DNA of 64,000 nt from contig NZ_JAAVIY010000007.1 in NCBI RefSeq assembly GCF_014748335.1, forward strand, positions 1 through 64,000, written 5' to 3'. The notes beneath the pieces were generated by a model, which saw only the letters and a program-made list of their open reading frames with translations, was not told the DNA's origin and ran no database searches. Shown here piece after piece: positions 58,409-64,000 of the stretch (positions are counted from its first letter, which is position 1; every line of letters begins with the position of its first letter). The position numbers were made by a program, and so were the translations under genes. This stretch comes from Flavobacterium selenitireducens (lineage in GTDB: Bacteria > Bacteroidota > Bacteroidia > Flavobacteriales > Flavobacteriaceae).

Positions 58409-59728
58409 TTAGTTCTTTCTCAAACTTTCGATATAATTCACCGCCGCCGCGTGTGAGATCGCGTGTTTCTTGAAATGTTTCCGAACCATTTCGCGTTCTA
58501 CGTCCGTCGCCCCGAATTGGTTGAGGATATTATTCAGGTGCATTTTCATGTGGCCTTCCTGGATGCCTGTCGTAGTCAACGATCGCAACGCAGCGAAATT
58601 CTGGGCAAGGCCGGTGGCTGCCACGATTTGCATCAATTCGGGTGCGGACGGTTTTTCGAGTACTGTCAACGCGAACTTCACAAGCGGATGCAATGAGGTC
58701 AATCCGCCTACCGTTCCCAGTGCGAGCGGCAGATCCAACCAAAAACGGAAAATTCCGTCGGTGACTTCTGCATGGGACAGACTCGAATAGCGACCATCTT
58801 TGGAGGCATACGCGTGGACGGCGGCCTCAACAGCACGAAAGTCGTTTCCTGTGGCCAACACTACGGCGTCGACGCCATTCATGATGCCTTTGTTGTGCGT
58901 TACGGCGCGATAAGGTTCTACCTCCGCAATTTTGACCGCCGTAATGAATTTTTCCGCAAAAGCGTGTGGATCCGGAATGTTCTTATCGGTCAATTCCTCG
59001 ACTTTGCACGAAACTTCGGCACGTACTACACATCCTGTAACAAAGTTGGACAAGATGCTCATCACGATCCTGATGTTCTTTTCCTCGGCTGAAAAGCCAT
59101 CGTATTCAGCGGCTTCCTCCTTAAGTGTTTTCGCGAACTGCTCGAGGCAGGAATTGATGAAGTTCGCGCCCATGGAATCTTTCGTCTCGAATGTCGCGTG
59201 AAGTTGGAAATATCCCGGAATGTCGGTAGACTTGTCCCGAAGTTCGATGTCCAGGATGCCGCCTCCGCGCTTTTGCATATTGGCCGTCAGCGGTTCGGTG
59301 TCGTAAAAAAAGTTCGGTTTTATCAGCTGGAAAAAGCCTTGTAGCTTCTCCTTATCGCCCGTAAATATAAAATGGACCTGGCCGATTTTTTCGGTGTTGA
59401 GGACAGTCGTTTTGAATCCGCCTTTCGTCGCCCAGAATTTGGCAGATTTTGCCGCTGCGGCCACAACCGAGCTTTCCTCGATTACCATCGGCACGGTGTA
59501 AGTTTTCCCGTTGATGTTGAAATTGGGCGCGATGCCCATCGGCAAGTAGAAATTGGAAACCGTATTCTCGATGAAATCGTCGTGCAGTTGCTGCAATTTC
59601 ACATCTGAATTCCAATAGCTTTTCACAAGGGCTTTGGCCTCCTCGGGCGATTCAAAATAGTGGTTGGCGATCCAGTCGATTTTCTCAGCTTTTGACAATT
59701 TGGAAAATCCAGAAATCTCTTTGGTCAT
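58409..59728 (-). CDS. Hydroxymethylglutaryl-CoA reductase
   Basis: 439 residues, class II HMG-CoA reductase, cytoplasmic. It reduces HMG-CoA to mevalonate. The motifs are VIEESSVVAAAAKSAKFW (E84 to W99), KDSMGANF, a GTVGGLT nucleotide stretch, MNGVDAVV and the C-terminal GIQEGHMKMH with the catalytic His. It is first in an operon with the GYDIA kinase. A perfect -7 TATCTTTG (59748-59755, minus) lies 19 bases upstream. The cofactor (NADH or NADPH) cannot be told. Confidence 0.95.
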   Translation of the reverse strand: MTKEISGFSKLSKAEKIDWIANHYFESPEEAKALVKSYWNSDVKLQQLHDDFIENTVSNFYLPMGIAPNFNINGKTYTVPMVIEESSVVAAAAKSAKFWATKGGFKTTVLNTEKIGQVHFIFTGDKEKLQGFFQLIKPNFFYDTEPLTANMQKRGGGILDIELRDKSTDIPGYFQLHATFETKDSMGANFINSCLEQFAKTLKEEAAEYDGFSAEEKNIRIVMSILSNFVTGCVVRAEVSCKVEELTDKNIPDPHAFAEKFITAVKIAEVEPYRAVTHNKGIMNGVDAVVLATGNDFRAVEAAVHAYASKDGRYSSLSHAEVTDGIFRFWLDLPLALGTVGGLTSLHPLVKFALTVLEKPSAPELMQIVAATGLAQNFAALRSLTTTGIQEGHMKMHLNNILNQFGATDVEREMVRKHFKKHAISHAAAVNYIESLRKN

Positions 59729-59747
59729 TTAATGTCAGATTGAGATA

Positions 59748-59755
59748 CAAAGATA
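59748..59755 (-). promoter_or_regulatory. -7 element of the HMG-CoA reductase operon
   Basis: TATCTTTG (minus), 19 bases before the ATG at 59728. Confidence 0.7.
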
Positions 59756-59866
59756 GCACTCTGAGAGATTTACGTCTTAGCTAGCCAAAACTAATTTGAC
59801 TATGGAGATATTCCAAATTTAACATTGGATATTTTCCATTGTATTTGATTTGGTTTATCTTGCGGC

Positions 59867-60949
59867 ATGGTTGGCGAAGAAGGAAACGAGTATATAAAGG
59901 GAAGGGGCGCGCAGAAAAACGTCAAGAATCGTTTCTTTGCGGAATCGTATGAGATTTCCGATGATTTCCTGAATTATTGCGCAGCCGAAGGCGATGATGC
60001 CGATCCAAACAAAACTCAATATCTCGAGGTTTTCCCCAAGACGATCGTCAATAAAGTGGAAAGTCCGGATGTGCGCATGGGTTGGTCGATGAACGCATAC
60101 CAAGGCTGCGAACATGGTTGCATCTATTGTTACGCCCGAAACTCTCACGAATACTGGGGCTACAGCGCCGGATTGGATTTTGAGAGGAAAATTTTGGTAA
60201 AGAAGAACGCTCCGAAGCTGCTGGAGGAAAAGCTCTCAGGTAAAAACTGGAAATGCGAGACCATCGTGATGTCCGGCAATACAGATTGTTACCAACCAGC
60301 CGAAAAGAAGTTCCAGATCACACGCCAATGCCTCGAGGTGTTCCAAAAATACCGTCATCCTGTGGCCATCATCACGAAGAACGCTTTGATCAGTCGCGAC
60401 ATGGACATTGTTTCCAAATTGGCGGCGGACAACCTTATCGGAGTCAATGTGTCGATTACGTCACTGTCAGAAAAGACGCGCATGTTGGTCGAACCGCGCA
60501 CTGCAACGATCAGGAAGCGCCTCGATACCGTAAAGCTATTGTCCCAGGCAGGAGTTCCCGTCAATGTGATGATCGCCCCGATAATTCCCGGTATCAACAG
60601 CCACGAGGTGTTGCCGTTGGCCAAAGCTGCCGCCGATGCCGGTGCGGTTTCCATCGCACACACTATCGTAAGGTTGAACGGGCAAATTGCGGAGATCTTT
60701 ACCGATTGGATACATAAAGCCATGCCCGATCGGGCCGAAAAAGTGCTCAACCATATCAAGGCGGTACACGGCGGGACGCTAAACGACAGCCGATGGGGCC
60801 AACGTATGAAAGGAGAAGGAGAGTTTGCCGAGCAAATTCACGCCCAAATGAGACTAGCGCGAACAAAATTTTTTGCAGGAAAGGAATTTCCCGCTTTGAA
60901 CCACAACCTTTACGAACAATATCGCGACGGACAGTTCCGCTTGTTTTAG
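59867..60949 (+). CDS. PA0069-type radical SAM protein
   Basis: 360 residues, cytoplasmic. The [4Fe-4S] cluster motif is C81-x3-C85-x2-C88 in QGCEHGCIYCYA. It follows MGWSMNAY, which is typical of this PA0069/Rv2578c-like family. Later segments VMSGNTDCYQPAEKKF, LISRDMDIV and VMIAPIIPGINSHEV fit a radical SAM barrel. The reaction is unknown; it is related to the spore photoproduct lyase superfamily in architecture, but no lesion-repair role is established. A TATCTTGC (59856-59863) ends three bases before the ATG, so it may be leaderless. It is divergent from HMG-CoA reductase. Confidence 0.9.
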   Translation: MVGEEGNEYIKGRGAQKNVKNRFFAESYEISDDFLNYCAAEGDDADPNKTQYLEVFPKTIVNKVESPDVRMGWSMNAYQGCEHGCIYCYARNSHEYWGYSAGLDFERKILVKKNAPKLLEEKLSGKNWKCETIVMSGNTDCYQPAEKKFQITRQCLEVFQKYRHPVAIITKNALISRDMDIVSKLAADNLIGVNVSITSLSEKTRMLVEPRTATIRKRLDTVKLLSQAGVPVNVMIAPIIPGINSHEVLPLAKAAADAGAVSIAHTIVRLNGQIAEIFTDWIHKAMPDRAEKVLNHIKAVHGGTLNDSRWGQRMKGEGEFAEQIHAQMRLARTKFFAGKEFPALNHNLYEQYRDGQFRLF

Positions 60950-60976
60950 AATTGCACAAATACAGGGAAGTGATGT

Positions 60977-61327
60977 CTACTCGCGAAGGATTTTTTCCAT
61001 GGCTTTGCCTTTGGCGAGTTCGTCTATAAGTTTGTCGAGCTGTCGTACTTTTTTCATGATCGGATCTTCGATTTCTTCGACGCGATAGCCGCAGATAACG
61101 CCTGTAATTTTTGTGGCGTTCGGGTGAAACCGCGGAGCCTCGTTAAAAAACGTCTCAAAATCGGTCTTGTTGTCAAGTACGCGCGCAAACGACGCTTGGT
61201 CGTAGCCGGTAAGCCAGAAAATAATGGTGTCGACTTCTTGCTTCGTCCGGCCTTTTTTTTCAGCTTTTTGAACGTAATGCGGATAGACACCCGCGAAAGA
61301 CATTCGGTAAACCCTGGTATTGTTCAT
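60977..61327 (-). CDS. DUF2200 family protein
   Basis: 116 residues, cytoplasmic. It matches DUF2200 (YdhG-like): [29 protein letters not shown], followed by [22 protein letters not shown] and a [33 protein letters not shown] helix. The function is unknown. It is monocistronic and convergent with the radical SAM gene (27 bases between stop codons). Confidence 0.9.
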   Translation of the reverse strand: MNNTRVYRMSFAGVYPHYVQKAEKKGRTKQEVDTIIFWLTGYDQASFARVLDNKTDFETFFNEAPRFHPNATKITGVICGYRVEEIEDPIMKKVRQLDKLIDELAKGKAMEKILRE

Positions 61328-61518
61328 GTTAACGAAATATATGGTATCATTTCTTCAAATATACGGATTTTGCGGGCTGCGATGATTTTGACGATAGTGT
61401 AACGAATCGCGATTTTAGAGACAAACTCCCATCAACCAAAACCGTATTTAACACCGAAAAAAATCGGTATCTGCATTTTTTTCACTAAAATTGACGGTTT
61501 TTATATTCCACAATAAAA

Positions 61519-63690
61519 ATGACGAGAATTTTTAGAGTAACCACACTTTTCCTGTTGGTCAGTGCCTCGGTTTTTGCCCAAAAAAAGGTAACGGTCGACG
61601 AAATCTACACAGGTGCTTTCCGCACCAAAGGAATGGACGAGCTCCATTCGATGAAAAACACCAATCAATATACGGTTCTCAACTTCGACCGTTCGTCGCG
61701 TAGCATGCAAATCGACCTTTACGATTTCGCTACGTTGAAAAAGGTCGCGACGGTGCTCGACACTAAGAATCATAAGGAATTACAGTCGATTGACAGTTAT
61801 TATTTCGATGCGTCCGAAAAGAAAATCCTGATCGCGACGAACTCAAACCCAATTTACCGCCACTCGTTTACGGCCGATTTCTACCTGTACGACATCGCGA
61901 CAAAGCAACTTTCGAAGGTGCTCGAAGCCGTCCAGGAGCCTACGTTTTCGCCTGACGGAAACAAAATCGCCTACGCTAAGGAAAACAATCTTTTCCTGTA
62001 CGACGTCGCCTCGAAATCAACCGTCCAAATAACGTCGGACGGCAAGAAGAACAGCGTCATCAACGGAATTACGGATTGGGTTTACGAGGAAGAATTTGCG
62101 TTTGTTCGCGCGTTCGACTGGAGTGCCGATTCTAAGAAAATCGCGTTTATCCGCTTTGACGAAACCCAGGTTCCGGAATTTACGATGACGGTTTTTCACA
62201 AAGAATTGTATCCGAAAGAAGAAAAATTCAAGTATCCGAAAGCAGGCGAAAAGAACGCTTTGGTAAGCCTTCACTTATACGATGTGACTTCGGCTGCGAC
62301 CAAGAACGTCAACCTCGGGAATTACAGCGATTTCTATATCGCCCGCCTAAAATGGACGAAAGACGCCAATATTTTGAGTGCGCAGGTTCTGAACCGCCAC
62401 CAGAGCAACCTTGACTTGATTTTTGTAGATGCGAATTCCGGGTCGGCTAAAATCGCGCTCAACGAAAAAGACAAAGCCTACGTCGATGTGACCGACAACC
62501 TCACGTTTCTCAAGGACAACAGCTTTATCTGGACGTCAGAAAAGGACGGCTTCAACCACATTTATCTGTACGACAAGAACGGAAAGCTAAAGAATCAAGT
62601 CACGAAAGGCAAATGGGAAGTCACGAAATATTATGGTTTTGATGAAAAGAACAAGACGATTTTTTACCAATCGGTAGAGAACGGTTCGATCAACCGCGAC
62701 GTGTACAGCATTAGCCTTGACGGAAAGAACAAAAAGCGCCTTTCGTCCCAAACGGGAACAAATAATGCGACGACTTTCAGCCCGAACTTCGATTTTTATA
62801 TCAACAGTTTTTCGAGCGCGACCGAGGCGCCGGCCTACACGTTGCGCGAATCCAAGTCCGGCAAGGAAGTCCAGAAAATCTCGGATAACGTCGCCCTGAC
62901 CGATAAGATCAAAGCGTACGATTTGCCTGCAAAGGAATTTTTCGTGATCAAAACCGAAAAAGGCCACGAATTGAACGCCTGGATGATCAAGCCGAAAAAT
63001 TTCGATGCGTCCAAAAAATATCCGGTTTTCATGTACCAATATTCCGGCCCAGGATCACAGGAAGTCTCAAACGACTGGCTCAGCGCGAACGATTATTGGT
63101 TCATGATGTTGTCGCAACAAGGTTACATCACGGTTTGCGTCGACGGTCGTGGCACTGGTTTTAAAGGAGCCGCATTTAAAAAAGTAACACAGAACAATCT
63201 CGGGAAATACGAAGTCGAAGACCAGATCGACGCAGCTAAAGTCATCGGGAATTATCCGTATGTCGACAAATCGCGCATCGGAATTTTCGGATGGTCGTAC
63301 GGCGGATTCATGTCCTCGAACTGCATCCTCAAAGGGTCGGACGTGTTCAAGATGGCCATTGCGGTCGCTCCGGTGACGAACTGGCGATTTTACGATTCGG
63401 TTTATACCGAAAGATACCTTACGACGCCTCAGGAAAACGCTGCGGGTTACGACGAAAATTCACCGATCAATTTCGTGCAGAACCTAAAAGGGAAGTTCCT
63501 TTTGATCCACGGAACGGCCGACGACAACGTCCACGTACAGAATTCCATGCAGATGATCGAAGCGTTGGTCCAGGCCAACAAACAATTCGACATGGCGATT
63601 TATCCAGACAAAAACCACGGCATTTACGGAGGCAAAACACGCATCCAGCTTTTCAACAAAATGACCGATTACATCCTTCAGAATCTTTAA
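61519..63690 (+). CDS. Dipeptidyl peptidase IV (S9B)
   Basis: 723 residues, exported: a signal peptide ends SVFAQ (about 21). A beta-propeller N-terminal domain (about 100-460) is followed by the alpha/beta-hydrolase domain. The catalytic triad is S593 in GWSYGG, Asp 668/669 in HGTADDNV and H700 in NHGIYGG. It removes X-Pro or X-Ala dipeptides in the periplasm. A GGG-EYW-type DPP-IV loop (NGITDWVYEEEF, with the EE pair) is present. Twenty-three bases separate it from the POT transporter gene, so peptide breakdown and uptake are linked. No consensus -7 is seen. Confidence 0.95.
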   Translation: MTRIFRVTTLFLLVSASVFAQKKVTVDEIYTGAFRTKGMDELHSMKNTNQYTVLNFDRSSRSMQIDLYDFATLKKVATVLDTKNHKELQSIDSYYFDASEKKILIATNSNPIYRHSFTADFYLYDIATKQLSKVLEAVQEPTFSPDGNKIAYAKENNLFLYDVASKSTVQITSDGKKNSVINGITDWVYEEEFAFVRAFDWSADSKKIAFIRFDETQVPEFTMTVFHKELYPKEEKFKYPKAGEKNALVSLHLYDVTSAATKNVNLGNYSDFYIARLKWTKDANILSAQVLNRHQSNLDLIFVDANSGSAKIALNEKDKAYVDVTDNLTFLKDNSFIWTSEKDGFNHIYLYDKNGKLKNQVTKGKWEVTKYYGFDEKNKTIFYQSVENGSINRDVYSISLDGKNKKRLSSQTGTNNATTFSPNFDFYINSFSSATEAPAYTLRESKSGKEVQKISDNVALTDKIKAYDLPAKEFFVIKTEKGHELNAWMIKPKNFDASKKYPVFMYQYSGPGSQEVSNDWLSANDYWFMMLSQQGYITVCVDGRGTGFKGAAFKKVTQNNLGKYEVEDQIDAAKVIGNYPYVDKSRIGIFGWSYGGFMSSNCILKGSDVFKMAIAVAPVTNWRFYDSVYTERYLTTPQENAAGYDENSPINFVQNLKGKFLLIHGTADDNVHVQNSMQMIEALVQANKQFDMAIYPDKNHGIYGGKTRIQLFNKMTDYILQNL

Positions 63691-63713
63691 CTAACTAACA
63701 ACAGAATATAAAA

Positions 63714-64000
63714 ATGGCAGAAATTCAGGCAAAAACAGGGCATCCCAAAGGGCTTTGGGTCCTATTCGGGACCGAAATGTGGGAGCGTTTCAACTTCTAC
63801 GGAATGCGCGCGCTACTTACGCTATTCCTCGTAAACTCACTCATGATGAAGGAGGCGGACGCTTCCCTTATCTACGGCGGTTTTCTCGGACTCTGTTACC
63901 TGACGCCGCTTTTGGGCGGTTTCATCGCCGACCGTTTCTTCGGCAACCGCAACTGCATTTTGCTCGGCGGATTGATGATGGCGTGCGGACAATTGCTTTT
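63714..64000 (+). CDS. POT/PTR peptide transporter, 5' part
   Basis: Only the first 95 codons are in the window; the gene runs off the end. ATG 63714 gives MAEIQAKTGHPKGLW, followed by the POT signature EMWERFNFYGMRALL (ExxERFxYYG), a first and second membrane segment and GGFIADRFFGNR (the loop 2-3 motif of the family). It is a proton-coupled oligopeptide transporter (DtpA-like). It lies 23 bases after the DPP IV gene. Confidence 0.92.
   Translation, partial: MAEIQAKTGHPKGLWVLFGTEMWERFNFYGMRALLTLFLVNSLMMKEADASLIYGGFLGLCYLTPLLGGFIADRFFGNRNCILLGGLMMACGQLL

Overview
The window comes from a member of the Bacteroidota, almost certainly the family Flavobacteriaceae and Flavobacterium-like. The evidence is a SusC/SusD starch locus, Por (type IX) secretion C-terminal domains, a mevalonate pathway with a GYDIA-type GHMP kinase, Bacteroidota promoters (-7 TAnnTTTG, often with a -33 TTTG), no visible Shine-Dalgarno sites and many very short leaders. 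Base composition looks moderately high in GC for the group; I did not compute it. The window is chromosomal housekeeping and carbohydrate metabolism. I saw no phage, plasmid, insertion sequence, CRISPR array or defence island.

Layout. 0.2-6.7 kb: M20 dipeptidase, tRNA-Leu(UAG), an orphan small protein, a possible small gene behind a pentanucleotide repeat, a DUF885 lipoprotein with a SnoaL-like partner, a GIY-YIG protein and an RsuA/RluB pseudouridine synthase. 7.3-11.0 kb: mvaD, mevalonate kinase and a UbiA-type prenyltransferase in one minus-strand operon, with tspO divergent. 11.2-17.1 kb: two large modular T9SS-secreted proteins. 17.1-19.5 kb: BaiN-like flavoprotein and GDPD (ATGA overlap), then an orphan 90-residue protein. 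19.5-40.8 kb: the starch/maltose locus. 41.0-45.7 kb: two convergent AsmA-like proteins. 46-49 kb: a second copy of the small orphan family and a large repetitive exported protein, then tRNA-Phe(GAA). 49.6-54.9 kb: coaX, an outer-membrane protein, a TPR protein, lptC, a small membrane protein and a CNNM/CBS protein, tightly packed. 55.3-57.4 kb: PpiD-like foldase after an 84-bp tandem repeat. 57.4-59.7 kb: HMG-CoA reductase and the GYDIA GHMP kinase. 59.9-64.0 kb: PA0069-type radical SAM protein, DUF2200 protein, dipeptidyl peptidase IV and the start of a POT peptide transporter.

How genes work together. The starch locus gives a whole route: a surface T9SS GH13 enzyme, SusD/SusE binding lipoproteins, SusC import, two exported GH13 enzymes, an MFS (SLC45-like) maltose porter, GH65 phosphorylase and beta-phosphoglucomutase, governed by a LacI protein whose gene is flanked by two exactly reverse-complementary 22-bp operator candidates. 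The mevalonate pathway is split over two operons about 48 kb apart (mvaD-mvk-UbiA and hmgR-GYDIA kinase), which makes the GYDIA protein a good candidate for the missing phosphomevalonate kinase step. DPP IV plus POT form a peptide breakdown and uptake pair.

The least explained items are a two-member family of ~100-residue orphan proteins (2151-2447 and 46098-46412), a (TTTTC)n tract whose loss of one unit would fuse two ORFs, a family of long hairpin intergenic repeats (about 1.9, 6.8, 11.1 and 23.6 kb), the 84-bp tandem repeat at 54.9-55.2 kb, and a membrane-anchored FAD oxidase joined to an exported GH13 gene.
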